Shown piece by piece: positions 37,837-48,241 of a DNA stretch of 64,000 nucleotides. Under the pieces are notes generated by a model that was given only the letters and a program-made list of their open reading frames with translations, was not told the DNA's origin and did not search any database. The translations under genes were made by a program, and so were the position numbers. This DNA comes from Gracilibacillus orientalis (lineage in GTDB: Bacteria > Bacillota > Bacilli > Bacillales > Amphibacillaceae). The stretch is taken from positions 186,001 to 250,000 of the forward strand of contig NZ_FOTR01000006.1 of NCBI RefSeq assembly GCF_900114645.1. Reading direction: 5' to 3'. How positions within the stretch are numbered: position 1 is the stretch's first letter; each line of letters starts with the position of its first letter.

Positions 37837-40236
37837 TTATTTCGTCGCTACTTTTTCATATAAGTCCTTAAGTGTTGTTTCACTTTCTAGCACTTCATTC
37901 CAAGGTTCTTTATAAGTTCCTAATGCTTGATCCATACGTTCGTTTAATTCTTTACGTAATTGGTCATCATTTACAATTTCTTGGACATGTTCAACGCCAA
38001 CACGCTCCACATAATGTGATGTTCTTTCTAGATAACTAGCATTCTCACGATAATATTGTAAAAATGCTGCAGTATATTCCAATACTTCTTCTTCTGATTT
38101 CACTTTTACAAGTAATTCTGCTTGGCGAAGTTCTGTACCGCCATTACCGCCAACATATACTTCCCATACACCATCTAAACCGACAACACCTACATCCTTG
38201 ACTCCACCTTCCGCACAATTACGTGGACAAGCGGATACACCCATTTTTACTTTGTGTGGTGTGTTTAACCCTTCAAATTTTTTCTCTAATTGAATTCCCA
38301 TCCCTGTAGAATCCTGCGTTCCAAATCGACAAAACTCAGCACCAACACAAGTTTTAACGGTACGTACTGATTTACCATATGCATAACCTGAAGGCATCCC
38401 TAAATCCTTCCAAACATCTGGTAAATCTTCTTTTTTCACTCCTAGTAAGTCAATACGTTGACCACCAGTTAATTTAATCATTCCTACCTCATACTTTTCT
38501 GCTACATCAGCAATCGTACGTAAATCTGATGCGTTTGTTACACCACCATACATTCTTGGTACAACAGAATAAGTACCATCTTTTTGAATGTTGGCATGCA
38601 AGCGTTCATTAACAAAGCGTGATTCTCGTTCATCCTCGTGTTCTTTCGGATAAACCATGCCTAAGTAGTAGTTGAGAGCAGGTTTACATTTTGAACATCC
38701 TTCTTCTGTTTTCCACTCTAATACATTCATGACTTCTTTTGTATGTGTTAAACCTTTTTCTTTAATTTCTGCTACTACTTCATCACGTGTAAGATCTGTA
38801 CAAGCACAAACTGATTCTTTTGTATCTGCTTCATATTCATCACCTAGCGTATCAGTTAATAATTCAGATACTAAATTTTTACATGTACCACATGAACGTG
38901 ATGCATTAGTAGCACCCTTCACTTCTTCAACTGATGAAAGGCCATCTGCTTTGATAGAATTGACAATGGCACCTTTGGATACACCATTACAACCACAAAT
39001 AATTTCATCATCACTCATGGATGTGACTATGCTTTCACCATTATCAGCACCTTGTTGACTTTCCAAATATTCTTCAACATTTGCACCTTTCTTAATTAAA
39101 CTTAACAGCTTCGTTCCCTCTTTTGTATCACCAAACAATACTGCACCAGTTAACTTATCATCTTGAACAAGTATTTTTTTATACGTATTTTGCCATTCAT
39201 CAAATACTTTGATCGATTTTGTTTCTGCAGTTTCATTAATTAAACCAGTTGAAAACACGTCAACACCAGATACTTTTAATTGTGTAGAAAGCACAGATCC
39301 TTGATATCCTTGATGATTCATTCCACTAATGTGTTTCGCTAAAGCTTGGCCTTGTTCATATAATGGAGCTACGAGGCCATATACCATCTGATCATGCTCT
39401 GCACATTCACCAACTGCATAAATGTTTGGTACATTTGTTTCCATATGATCATTGACAACAATACCTTTGTTGACTTCAACCCCTGACTCCTGTGCCAGCG
39501 CAACATTCGGTTTAATTCCGACGGCCATAACTACTAAATCAGCTGGAATGGCACCACCATCTTTAAATTTCAAGCCAGTTACACGCTTTTTACCAGTAAT
39601 TTCAGCTGTTTGCTTCTCGAGATAAAAGTTCATGCCCTGTGATGCTAATTCTTTCTGTAATAGTTCACCAGCTGCACGGTCTAATTGACGTTCCATCAAG
39701 TAGTCAGCCAGGTGGATAACATCTACTTCCATTCCTAGATTTAATAAACCGCGTGCTGCCTCCAAACCTAATAAACCACCGCCGATTACAGCTGCTCGTT
39801 TATAATTTTTCGATGCATCTATCATTTTCTCACAATCTTCTATATCACGGAACGCTGTTACCCCTTCTTTATCTGCACCTGGAAGTGGCAACATAAAAGG
39901 ATTGGAACCAGTGGCAATTATTAAGTGATCATAAGGTGTTTCTTTTCCTTTATCGGTATACAACATTTGATTATCTTTATCAATCTTTGTAACTGTTTCG
40001 CCAGGATATAGCAGAATACCATTATCCTCATACCATTGCCATTCATTCAACGTAATATCTTTTATCTCGGTATCCCCTTGTAATACTTTAGATAATTGAA
40101 TACGGTTATAGTTTGGATATGGCTCTTTACCAAATACGGTAATATCAAATTGATCAGGTAATAATTTTAAAATCTCCTCGATGGTTCGAATACCTGCCAT
40201 ACCATTTCCAATTAGTACAAGTTTTTTCTTCTCCAT
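37837..40236 (-). CDS. nirB: Nitrite reductase [NAD(P)H] large subunit
   Basis: The 799-residue cytoplasmic enzyme has an FAD/NADH reductase part ([26 protein letters not shown]), two BFD-type [2Fe-2S] Cys sets (CGCNGVSKG with CGTC; CACTDLT with GCSKC), the nitrite/sulfite reductase half-domain and the siroheme-4Fe4S ligands CVGAEFC and ACPRNC. ATG at 40236 ([11 protein letters not shown]) follows GGGGG; a longer frame to 40287 lacks a site. It corresponds to B. subtilis NasD and is divergent from nasB with shared nitrogen-control boxes. Confidence 0.96.
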   Translation of the reverse strand: MEKKKLVLIGNGMAGIRTIEEILKLLPDQFDITVFGKEPYPNYNRIQLSKVLQGDTEIKDITLNEWQWYEDNGILLYPGETVTKIDKDNQMLYTDKGKETPYDHLIIATGSNPFMLPLPGADKEGVTAFRDIEDCEKMIDASKNYKRAAVIGGGLLGLEAARGLLNLGMEVDVIHLADYLMERQLDRAAGELLQKELASQGMNFYLEKQTAEITGKKRVTGLKFKDGGAIPADLVVMAVGIKPNVALAQESGVEVNKGIVVNDHMETNVPNIYAVGECAEHDQMVYGLVAPLYEQGQALAKHISGMNHQGYQGSVLSTQLKVSGVDVFSTGLINETAETKSIKVFDEWQNTYKKILVQDDKLTGAVLFGDTKEGTKLLSLIKKGANVEEYLESQQGADNGESIVTSMSDDEIICGCNGVSKGAIVNSIKADGLSSVEEVKGATNASRSCGTCKNLVSELLTDTLGDEYEADTKESVCACTDLTRDEVVAEIKEKGLTHTKEVMNVLEWKTEEGCSKCKPALNYYLGMVYPKEHEDERESRFVNERLHANIQKDGTYSVVPRMYGGVTNASDLRTIADVAEKYEVGMIKLTGGQRIDLLGVKKEDLPDVWKDLGMPSGYAYGKSVRTVKTCVGAEFCRFGTQDSTGMGIQLEKKFEGLNTPHKVKMGVSACPRNCAEGGVKDVGVVGLDGVWEVYVGGNGGTELRQAELLVKVKSEEEVLEYTAAFLQYYRENASYLERTSHYVERVGVEHVQEIVNDDQLRKELNERMDQALGTYKEPWNEVLESETTLKDLYEKVATK

Positions 40237-40313
40237 TTTGAATCCCCCAATTTGAGTTTGGAAATTTAACTTGAATTCATCGTACACCCATGAAAAAGAA
40301 GTTTCTATTTTGT

Positions 40314-40330
40314 TGTTAGTTTTTCTAACA
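40314..40330. promoter_or_regulatory. TnrA/GlnR box on the nirB side
   Basis: TGTTAGTTTTTCTAACA matches TGTNAN7TNACA exactly. It lies about 80 bases before the nirB start, where TnrA could activate nitrite reductase under nitrogen limitation. Confidence 0.88.
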
Positions 40331-40369
40331 CCATTTTTCTAAAAATTAAAATAATTCGCAAAAAAAGAA

Positions 40370-40386
40370 CGTAACATTTTCTAACA
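40370..40386. promoter_or_regulatory. TnrA/GlnR box on the nasB side
   Basis: CGTAACATTTTCTAACA matches TGTNAN7TNACA with one mismatch (C for the first T). It lies about 86 bases before the nasB start, with a possible -10 GATATT at 40414-40419. Two boxes in one divergent gap suggest co-control of nitrate and nitrite reduction. Confidence 0.75.
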
Positions 40387-40471
40387 GACAAAAGGAAATC
40401 AAATACATCGCATGATATTCTGCATTTGATGCTAGATTTATCTAGTTTCAATGTTGGGAGGAACTATTTAT

Positions 40472-42796
40472 ATGGAAAAACAGCACCTCGTTATGATAGG
40501 AAACGGCATGGCTGGATTAAAAACAATTGAGTATTTATTAAAAGAAAATAATCAATTATACGATATAACAATTTTTGGTTCTGAACCTTATACCAACTAT
40601 AGTCGCATTATGCTGTCATCCGTTTTACAAGGAGATGTAACGTTTGATGACATTACGATTAATGATTGGAAATGGTATGAAGACAATGAGATCACACTAT
40701 ATCCAAATGAAACGGTTAATAAAATAGATTATCAAAAACAATCGATTACAACAGATAAAGAAAGAAAACTGACTTACGACAGACTTATTATTGCTACAGG
40801 TTCCAATCCGTTTATCATACCACTACCCGGCGTAAATAAAGAAGGCGTTATGACGTTTAGAACGATCGATGATTGTAAACAAATGATCGAAGTTGCAAAG
40901 CAGCATAAAAAAGCAGCAGTTATAGGTGGTGGACTTCTTGGTTTGGAAGCAGCACGAGGCCTACTGAATTTAGGTATGGAAGTAGATGTAATTCACCTTG
41001 CTGATCGCCTTTTGAACAATCAATTAGATGTAAAAGCTAGCCATTTATTAAAGAAAGAGCTTGAACAACTAGGTATGAATTTCTACCTTGAAAAAGAAAC
41101 TTCTGAAATCTATGGGGACAAAAATGTTGAAGGTTTGCATTTTAAAGATGGTACATCAATTGAAGCGGATCTGGTAGTAATGGCCGTTGGAATTAAACCG
41201 AATGTTGCACTAGCAAAGGAGTCAGGAATTGAGGTTAGTCGTGGTATTGTTGTTAATGATCAAATGGAAACAAGTATTTCAAACGTTTATGCTGTTGGTG
41301 AATGCACGGAACATAACGGCACAGTTTATGGATTGGTAAAGCCTTTATATGAACAGGCGGAAGTGCTTGGACAAAGTCTAGCAAATCAAAAGGCTAGATA
41401 CCTCGGCTCAACTGTCTATACCCAATTGAAAATTTCTGGGATTGACCTGTTCTCTGTCGGAAAAATAGAAGAAACGAATCAGACCAAAACCATTTATTCT
41501 TATGATGAAATTGGTGAAACGTACAAAAAAGTATTATTTGAAGAAGATAAGGCAGTTGGTGCTGTTTTATATGGAGACACCTCACTTGGCGGTAGCTTGT
41601 TAGACATGATTAAAAAACAAAAATTCATACCCGATCACCAAAAAGCAGAACTGTTGCAACCGGTCAAGATTGAAGAATCTTATGCGGCTACTCTCCCTAG
41701 AAATGAACATGTATGTACCTGTAACAGTGTTTCAAAATCTTGCATTATTGAGAATGTATTAAATAAAAACCTAAACTCAGTTAATGATGTGAAAACACAC
41801 ACAAAAGCTTCCAGCTCATGTGGTGGATGCAAGCCTGTCGTACAGGAACTCCTCGACTATATTCAAAGTGATTATTTTCATGAAACAGTAAAAGATAATC
41901 GCTTTTGCTCGTGTACATCCTTGACAGAAGATGAAGTTGTTCGAGCTATCCAACAACATAAATTAACATCCATCGAAATGATTATTGAAGCACTGGAATG
42001 GAATCATTCATCAGGCTGCTCTAAATGTCGACCTGCTCTTGCTTATTATTTGGAAATGATTTATCCAGAACATTTTGTACATGAAGAGTTTCTATTTTTA
42101 GATCATAAAACAAATGCTGTTGCAGAGAAGGATGGAACCTACACAATTGTTCCTCAATTATATAGTGGAAAAGTAAGTGCAGAACAACTCAAACATATTA
42201 GTGGTGTTTTGATAGATTATGATATTGATACTGTCTCCATATCATCCGATCAACGCCTTAAAATAAATGGCATCCAAGAAAGTGACTTGATTTCGGTATG
42301 TAGTGCCTTAAATATGACATTACACAGCTACCACCCTTCATCACTGCGCAGTGTACAAATACCAGAGTGTAACTGTATAAGAGATAAAGAGGAACTTTCT
42401 ACAATCGTAGAACAAATAGAACAACAAACAGAATTTGTGAACCTGCCAACATCTCTTACCATAAAAGCATTTTGTTGTAAAAAGATGCTATCCGAACATT
42501 ATTTTGATCTAGCTCTGTTACAAACAGGTAGTGGATGGGAGTTAATAACCGATCAAGGAATTTTATATGCAACGATTAGCTCACCGGAAATGATAAATGT
42601 ATTACTTTCATTTATTCAATATTATCGACGATCAGCTAATTATAATGAAAAAATCTCGCAATGGACTGAACGTGTTGGGATTGTCCATATTCGAGAAGTT
42701 CTGTTTAATCAGGATATCCAACAAATGCTGTTGGATGATTTAAAAAGTGATCAAACAAGTCGTAAACAATTAATGGTTCGTCACCTCCAATTGTAA
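40472..42796 (+). CDS. nasB: Assimilatory nitrate reductase electron-transfer subunit
   Basis: The 774-residue protein is a NirB paralogue: FAD/NADH reductase domain ([33 protein letters not shown]) and two BFD-type [2Fe-2S] sets (CTCNSVSKS with CGGC; CSCTSLTED with GCSKC). The C-terminal reductase half is present only as a degenerate relic, without the siroheme CxxxxxC and CxxxC ligands of NirB. This fits NasB, which passes NADH electrons to NasC. ATG at 40472 follows GGGAGG. A gene duplication of nirB is the likely origin. Confidence 0.92.
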   Translation: MEKQHLVMIGNGMAGLKTIEYLLKENNQLYDITIFGSEPYTNYSRIMLSSVLQGDVTFDDITINDWKWYEDNEITLYPNETVNKIDYQKQSITTDKERKLTYDRLIIATGSNPFIIPLPGVNKEGVMTFRTIDDCKQMIEVAKQHKKAAVIGGGLLGLEAARGLLNLGMEVDVIHLADRLLNNQLDVKASHLLKKELEQLGMNFYLEKETSEIYGDKNVEGLHFKDGTSIEADLVVMAVGIKPNVALAKESGIEVSRGIVVNDQMETSISNVYAVGECTEHNGTVYGLVKPLYEQAEVLGQSLANQKARYLGSTVYTQLKISGIDLFSVGKIEETNQTKTIYSYDEIGETYKKVLFEEDKAVGAVLYGDTSLGGSLLDMIKKQKFIPDHQKAELLQPVKIEESYAATLPRNEHVCTCNSVSKSCIIENVLNKNLNSVNDVKTHTKASSSCGGCKPVVQELLDYIQSDYFHETVKDNRFCSCTSLTEDEVVRAIQQHKLTSIEMIIEALEWNHSSGCSKCRPALAYYLEMIYPEHFVHEEFLFLDHKTNAVAEKDGTYTIVPQLYSGKVSAEQLKHISGVLIDYDIDTVSISSDQRLKINGIQESDLISVCSALNMTLHSYHPSSLRSVQIPECNCIRDKEELSTIVEQIEQQTEFVNLPTSLTIKAFCCKKMLSEHYFDLALLQTGSGWELITDQGILYATISSPEMINVLLSFIQYYRRSANYNEKISQWTERVGIVHIREVLFNQDIQQMLLDDLKSDQTSRKQLMVRHLQL

Positions 42797-42830
42797 TTAG
42801 CCTTATTTTGAGAAAGGAAGAAGTTATATT

Positions 42831-44966
42831 ATGACCGAATTAATGCTCAAATATTTCCGAGATAAGCAACAGAAAGTACAATCTGAACAAATATATGATA
42901 CACAGTGTCCATATTGCAGCATGCAATGTAAGATGCAACTGATTGAACAACGGGTCGTATCGAGAAAGAAACAAAAAACGATTGGTAAAGATAATCCTAC
43001 CTCACAAGGCAGACTATGTGTAAAGGGAATGAATGCTCATCAACATGCACTTCATCATGATCGCCTTAAACAACCTATGCGCAAAATCAACGGAGAATTT
43101 GAACCAATCACATGGGATGAAGCATATCAAATGATCCAGGAACAATTTGAGCAGATTCAAAAAGAAGATGGAAAAGATGCACTATCCGTTTATGGAAGTG
43201 CTTCTGTTACGAATGAAGAAGCATACTTACTAGGGAAATTTGCACGTGTCGCCCTTGAAACCAAACATATTGATTATAACGGCAGGCTTTGTATGGCTTC
43301 TGCAGCTACAGGTGCAAACATGACTTTTGGACTGGACAGAGGCTTTACCAACACACTTCAAGAGATACCAAATACTAGATGTATTATTTTAGCAGGTACT
43401 AATATTGCAGACTGTCAACCAACCATAATGCCTTATTTTGAAAAAGCAAAAGAAAATGGTGCCTATATTATTGCAATGGACCCCCGAGAAACCGGCACTA
43501 CAAAATTAGCAGATCTTCATATTAAAAATATTCCTGGTACAGATGTAGCAATCGCTAATGGTGTTTTAAAAATATTAATTGACCTGGACTTGATTGACCA
43601 TGATTTTATCGAGCAACGAACAGAAGATTTTAAGGAAGTAAAAGAATACATCCAAACGATAAAATTAGATGATGTTGCCAAAACAGCAGGTGTTTCTCTG
43701 GATGATTTATATCAAATTGCACTTGTGTTTGGACGTGAACCCTCAGGTATGATTTTTACTGCTCGTGGTGTTGAACAACAAATCAACGGAACTGAAACTG
43801 TCCGCAGCTTTTTAAACCTATTACTAGCTACGGGTAAGATTGGCAAACCGAATTCAGGCTATGGAGCGATCACCGGTCAAGGAAATGGTCAAGGAGCAAG
43901 AGAACATGGTCAAAAAGCCGACCAGCTTCCTGGTTATCGTTTAATCGAAAATCCCGAAGATCGCCAATATATTGCAGATGTATGGGGAATTGAAGAGCAA
44001 AACCTGCCAAGAAAAGGTGTTTCTGCTTATGAAATGTTTGAAAAAATAATCGATGGAGATATCACCAGTATGTTTGTCATGTGTTCGAATCCGATAGTTT
44101 CCAATCCTAATGCCAACCTTATCAAAAAAGCATTGCAAAAGTTAAAATTCCTTGTCGTTTCTGATCTATTTTTATCCGAAACTGCGAAACTGGCAGATTT
44201 AGTTTTACCTGCTACTTCTTATTTAGAAGATGAAGGTACATTAACAAATGTCGAAGGACGAGTGATGCTAAGAGAAGCTAGTTACCCAATCCAAGGAGAA
44301 GCAAAGCAGGACTGGGAGATTCTCTGTGATATCGCACAAAAGCTAGGTAAAGGAAAATATTTTGACTTCGATAATGCAGAAGGAATTTTTGAAGAACTTC
44401 GTATTGCCAGTAAAGGTGGCAAGGCTGATTATTCTGGTATTACTTATGAGCGGTTACGTCAAGAACAAGGAATTCTTTGGCCATGTCCATCAGAAGATCA
44501 TGCAGGAACTGACAGAATGTTTGAAGATTCTTTCGCCCATGCGAATGGGAAAGCTAAAATGGCTGTCATCTCCTATCAAAGTATTGATAACAAACCTACT
44601 ATTACCAAGGAATATCCATTATATTTAACAACAGGACGGGTAATGAGTCACTATTTAACCGGTGAACAAACAAGAAAAAGTCCTTCATTAGCAGCTAGAG
44701 ATTTTGAAGCATTTTTAGAAATTCACCCACAAACAGCTGAAAAATACGGGATTGAAACTGACTCACTTGTTCGTGTCACCTCTGAAAAAGGATGGATTAT
44801 CGTTAGATGCAAATTATCAACCTCGATTCGAAAAGACACTGTTTTTGTACCCTTTCATTGGACTGAAAAACAGAATGTCAATCGACTTGTATCAGATCAA
44901 TTAGATCCGTATTGTAGAATGCCCGGTTTTAAGATGAGCGTCGTTCGACTTAGCCCGGTTCATTAA
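42831..44966 (+). CDS. nasC: Assimilatory nitrate reductase catalytic subunit
   Basis: The 711-residue molybdopterin oxidoreductase reduces nitrate to nitrite. The N-terminal [4Fe-4S] ligands are in DTQCPYCSMQCKMQL with the fourth Cys in GRLCVKGMNAH. bis-MGD sequence features include SASVTNEEAYLLGKFAR, NGRLCMASAATGANMTFG and the C-terminal cap TGRVMSHYLTGEQTRKS. AAAGGAAG precedes the ATG. It follows nasB by 34 bases and is followed by transporters. Confidence 0.95.
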   Translation: MTELMLKYFRDKQQKVQSEQIYDTQCPYCSMQCKMQLIEQRVVSRKKQKTIGKDNPTSQGRLCVKGMNAHQHALHHDRLKQPMRKINGEFEPITWDEAYQMIQEQFEQIQKEDGKDALSVYGSASVTNEEAYLLGKFARVALETKHIDYNGRLCMASAATGANMTFGLDRGFTNTLQEIPNTRCIILAGTNIADCQPTIMPYFEKAKENGAYIIAMDPRETGTTKLADLHIKNIPGTDVAIANGVLKILIDLDLIDHDFIEQRTEDFKEVKEYIQTIKLDDVAKTAGVSLDDLYQIALVFGREPSGMIFTARGVEQQINGTETVRSFLNLLLATGKIGKPNSGYGAITGQGNGQGAREHGQKADQLPGYRLIENPEDRQYIADVWGIEEQNLPRKGVSAYEMFEKIIDGDITSMFVMCSNPIVSNPNANLIKKALQKLKFLVVSDLFLSETAKLADLVLPATSYLEDEGTLTNVEGRVMLREASYPIQGEAKQDWEILCDIAQKLGKGKYFDFDNAEGIFEELRIASKGGKADYSGITYERLRQEQGILWPCPSEDHAGTDRMFEDSFAHANGKAKMAVISYQSIDNKPTITKEYPLYLTTGRVMSHYLTGEQTRKSPSLAARDFEAFLEIHPQTAEKYGIETDSLVRVTSEKGWIIVRCKLSTSIRKDTVFVPFHWTEKQNVNRLVSDQLDPYCRMPGFKMSVVRLSPVH

Positions 44967-44979
44967 TCTAACGAGGATA

Positions 44980-45013
44980 GTATTCTAAGCTGCGGAAAAA
45001 TGCGACACTCCTG
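44980..45013. repeat. Truncated family C repeat end
   Basis: TATTCTAAGCTGCGGAAAAA then TGCGACACTCCTG is the reverse complement of the right end of the element at 26992-27113, including its outer flank. It lies between nasC and the first transporter gene. Confidence 0.7.
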
Positions 45014-45094
45014 TCGGAACAGCGGTTAAAACGTAATATTGTATGTGTGAAAAGATACGTAACTAAAGAAATTACATTTACAAGGAGTTTAACA

Positions 45095-46537
45095 ATGACT
45101 ACAAGTAAACATGACTATAATGGACAAAAACAAATGTTAACAATCGCAACACTTGGATTTTTTATCAGTGTCATGGTCTGGTTCAACATGGCCCCCTTTC
45201 AATCAACCATTCAGGGGCAATTAGCACTATCAAGTGATGAAATTGGTGCATTAATGATTGTCAACCTGGCCTTAAGCATACCTGGACGAATTGTTGTCGG
45301 TCGTTTAGTCGACCGCTATGGTCCAAGAAATGTATTTTCCATTTTACTTATCACAATGAGTATTCCTTGTTTTGTATTTGCACTTGGAACTACTTATATG
45401 CAACTTCTCATCTCAAGACTGATATTAGGTACAATTGGTGCCAGTTTTGTAATTGGGATTAGAATGGTAACAGAATGGTTCCCGACAAAACAAGCAGGTC
45501 TTGCACAAGGTATTTATGCTGGATGGGGGAATTTCGGCTCTGCTTTTGCTGCCTTGACATTGCCTACACTGGCTGTCTTATTCGGGGGTGAAAACGGCTG
45601 GCGTTATGCTATGTGTTTAACTGGTATTTTAGCCTTATTATATGGTGTGATTTTCTTTTTTAAAGCGAAAAATACGCCCAACTGGAAAACTTTTCACTAT
45701 ACCAAAACAGCCAATCCTATAAAAGCAACAAGTCAAAATGATTTCATTATACTACTGCTGCTTACGATTCCTATTTATGGAGGAATGGCGATACTAGTAT
45801 GGACCTTACAAGAAACGGGTGTATTGTCTGATCAAATAGCTCTAGTTCTCTATACTGCCATCATTTTGTTCTATGCTTTCAATATGATAAAAAGATGGAA
45901 GGCTAATCGAAGCTATTTACAGCAGAAAGTACCAGATAATGAAAAGTTCTCGATGAAAAATGTAGCTATTTTAAGCTTTGGATACTTTGCAACTTTTGGA
46001 TCTGAACTTGCGATTATTTCGATGTTACCGATGTTCTTTCAGAATACATTTACTATAAATGCAGTTTTTGCAGCTGCTATCGCCAGCAGTTTTGCCTTTA
46101 CTAACTTAATTGCTCGTCCAGCTGGCGGCTGGCTCAGTGATCGTTTTGGCAGAAAGAAAATAACAATGTTGCTTTTAGCAAGCCTTTCTCTTTTATATAT
46201 TATGATGACTTTTGTTAATAGCAGCTGGCCCATTTATCTTGCCCTAGTCCTGACGATATGCTGTTCATTACTAAGTCAAGCAGCTTCAGGTGCAATTTTT
46301 TCAATGGTATCACTGGTAAAAAAGAATCGAACTGGACAAATAGCTGGAATGGTGGGTGCTTATGGCAATATCGGCTCGCTTTGTTTTCTTGCTGTGTTAA
46401 ATCTATTTTTCCCTGTTATCTTTTTTGTTGCTATATCTATCATATTGTTATTGTGTTTCCTTGCAACCACTCAACTTAATGTCAATCAGTCGAAGCAAAA
46501 GTTGAATGAAACTAACTGGAAAGAAAAAGCAATTTAA
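45095..46537 (+). CDS. Nitrate/nitrite transporter, NarK family (MFS), first copy
   Basis: The 480-residue, ~12-TM protein has the nitrate signature GIYAGWGNFGSAFAAL and a second conserved VGAYGNIGSLCFL in the second half. The arrangement with nasBC indicates nitrate import for assimilation, like B. subtilis NasA or NarK. ATG at 45095 follows AAGGAG; the frame to 45047 would add 16 residues without a site. Direction and substrate (nitrate in, nitrite out) cannot be separated from sequence. Confidence 0.92.
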   Translation: MTTSKHDYNGQKQMLTIATLGFFISVMVWFNMAPFQSTIQGQLALSSDEIGALMIVNLALSIPGRIVVGRLVDRYGPRNVFSILLITMSIPCFVFALGTTYMQLLISRLILGTIGASFVIGIRMVTEWFPTKQAGLAQGIYAGWGNFGSAFAALTLPTLAVLFGGENGWRYAMCLTGILALLYGVIFFFKAKNTPNWKTFHYTKTANPIKATSQNDFIILLLLTIPIYGGMAILVWTLQETGVLSDQIALVLYTAIILFYAFNMIKRWKANRSYLQQKVPDNEKFSMKNVAILSFGYFATFGSELAIISMLPMFFQNTFTINAVFAAAIASSFAFTNLIARPAGGWLSDRFGRKKITMLLLASLSLLYIMMTFVNSSWPIYLALVLTICCSLLSQAASGAIFSMVSLVKKNRTGQIAGMVGAYGNIGSLCFLAVLNLFFPVIFFVAISIILLLCFLATTQLNVNQSKQKLNETNWKEKAI

Positions 46538-46545
46538 AGAAACTT

Positions 46546-46589
46546 CGTCATTCTTTGTTATATAATCTAACAAGGAATGACGTTTTTTT
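46546..46589 (+). terminator. Terminator after the first NarK-type gene
   Basis: CGTCATTCTTTGTTA (46546-46560) pairs with TAACAAGGAATGACG (46568-46582) and is followed by seven T residues. Confidence 0.92.
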
Positions 46590-46622
46590 GGATTTTTATT
46601 GTTAAAAAACTTTACCAAGTAA

Positions 46623-46650
46623 TTGTTTATCACCACTAATCTTCTATAAT
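46623..46650 (+). promoter_or_regulatory. Promoter of the second NarK-type gene
   Basis: TTGTTT, a 16-base spacer and a perfect TATAAT precede the AGGAGG ribosome site. With the terminator upstream, this gene can be controlled separately from nasBC. Confidence 0.65.
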
Positions 46651-46682
46651 AAAACCATAACATCATACAGGAGGTTAATCGA

Positions 46683-48131
46683 ATGAAAACAGGTTATCAA
46701 GGAAATATCAAAACATTAGGATTTACAACATTAGCTTTTTTTATCACCTTTGTTGTATGGTTTAATATGGCACCATTTATGACAACATTAAAACGTCAAT
46801 TTGGTTTATCAAATGACGAAGTAGCATTATTGGCAGTTGCAAACGTTACCCTAACCATTCCTGCCCGGGTATTAATTGGAATGCTTGTAGATAGATTTGG
46901 GCCGAGAAGAGTGTATTCCAGCTTATTAATTATATTAAGTATTCCTTGTTTTACGTTTGCTTTATCAAATTCGTTTACCCAATTGATGATATCCCGTATC
47001 TTTTTAGCCCTTATAGGCGCTGGGTTTGTAATCGGCATTCGATTAGTGTCAGAATGGTTCACCGAAAAAAATGTTGGTTTTGCTGAAGGTATTTATGGTG
47101 GTTGGGGTAATTTTGGTTCTGCTGCGGCTTCTATGACACTACCAGCGTTAGCCATTCTTTTTGGTGGAGAAGATGGCTGGCGCTATGCTGTTGGCTTAAC
47201 AGGAATCATCAGTTTGATCTATGGTATTCTTTTCCTGCGAATGGTCAAGGACACACCAGAAGGAATCATCTATAAAAAACCAAAGAAAAGTGGTGCATTG
47301 GAAGTAACCAGTTATCGTGATTTAATAGGATTAATGCTAATGAGTATCCCCGTCTTTGGTATACTTATCTTTCAGAGCTTCCGATTATGGAATTTAAATT
47401 TTATTAGTTCTTTTGTATTCATATTAATTTTGATTTCACTAATTGGATTATTACTATATAACCTGAGCAAAATTTGGAGTGTGAATAAAGACCATCTACG
47501 TGAAGGTGTCCCTAACAAAGAAAAATATGCATTCAAGCAAGTAGCTATTCTAAATTTTGCTTACTTTTGCACTTTCGGATCAGAATTAGCTGTTGTATCG
47601 ATGTTGCCTCAGTTTTTTGAAGAAACCTTTTCACTAAGCGTAGCACAAGCAGGAGTTATTGCCAGTAGTTTCGCATTTATGAATTTAATGTCTCGACCTA
47701 GTGGTGGATGGCTCAGTGATAAATTTGGCCGCAAAAAAACACTTATGATTTTTACTGCTGGATTAGCAGTTGGCTACATCGGTATGGCGTTCATTGGTTC
47801 CAGCTGGCCAATCTGGTTCGCCGTAATTGTCACCATGTGTTGTTCTTTCTTTGTTCAAGCAGGTGAAGGTGCAGTTTATGCGATGGTACCAATGATCAAA
47901 AAACCGGTAACTGGTCAAATATCTGGTATGGTTGGTGCATATGGAAATATCGGTTCTGTTATTTTTCTTACTATTTTTACAATGGTTAGCCCTACCCTAT
48001 TCTTTATTATGATCGGTCTTTCAGCTGTTGTTTGTTTCTTTTGTATGTTCTTTCTTGAAGAACCAAACAGAGAAACAGTATCTGCTGAAAATCCAAAAGA
48101 TCCAAAAACAGAAAATGTTGTGTCTTTTTAG
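46683..48131 (+). CDS. Nitrate/nitrite transporter, NarK family (MFS), second copy
   Basis: The 482-residue protein is closely related to the previous transporter (shared WFNMAPF, GIYGGWGNFGSAAASM and VGAYGNIGSVIFL). AGGAGG lies nine bases before the ATG. The central loop differs most between copies. One copy could import nitrate and the other export nitrite or serve different nitrate levels; this is inference. The own promoter and terminator show it is not simply the last gene of the nas operon. Confidence 0.92.
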   Translation: MKTGYQGNIKTLGFTTLAFFITFVVWFNMAPFMTTLKRQFGLSNDEVALLAVANVTLTIPARVLIGMLVDRFGPRRVYSSLLIILSIPCFTFALSNSFTQLMISRIFLALIGAGFVIGIRLVSEWFTEKNVGFAEGIYGGWGNFGSAAASMTLPALAILFGGEDGWRYAVGLTGIISLIYGILFLRMVKDTPEGIIYKKPKKSGALEVTSYRDLIGLMLMSIPVFGILIFQSFRLWNLNFISSFVFILILISLIGLLLYNLSKIWSVNKDHLREGVPNKEKYAFKQVAILNFAYFCTFGSELAVVSMLPQFFEETFSLSVAQAGVIASSFAFMNLMSRPSGGWLSDKFGRKKTLMIFTAGLAVGYIGMAFIGSSWPIWFAVIVTMCCSFFVQAGEGAVYAMVPMIKKPVTGQISGMVGAYGNIGSVIFLTIFTMVSPTLFFIMIGLSAVVCFFCMFFLEEPNRETVSAENPKDPKTENVVSF

Positions 48132-48210
48132 ATTAAAATAAATTTTCTTAATGCGACCGAGGGAGTATCTATTCTATTCGAAGAGTTTTATACACTTATG
48201 TATATGAACG

Positions 48211-48241
48211 TGAGCCAGCTTCAAGATAAGCTGGCTTTTTT
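48211..48241. terminator. Terminator after the second NarK-type gene
   Basis: AGCCAGCTT and AAGCTGGCT form a nine-base stem followed by TTTTTT. It ends at the stop codon of the small convergent gene. Confidence 0.85.

Noticed and set aside
45056-45080. Further TnrA/GlnR box before the first NarK-type gene
   Set aside because: GTAA...TTAC symmetry is present, but the spacing is 19 rather than 17 bases, so it does not fit TGTNAN7TNACA.
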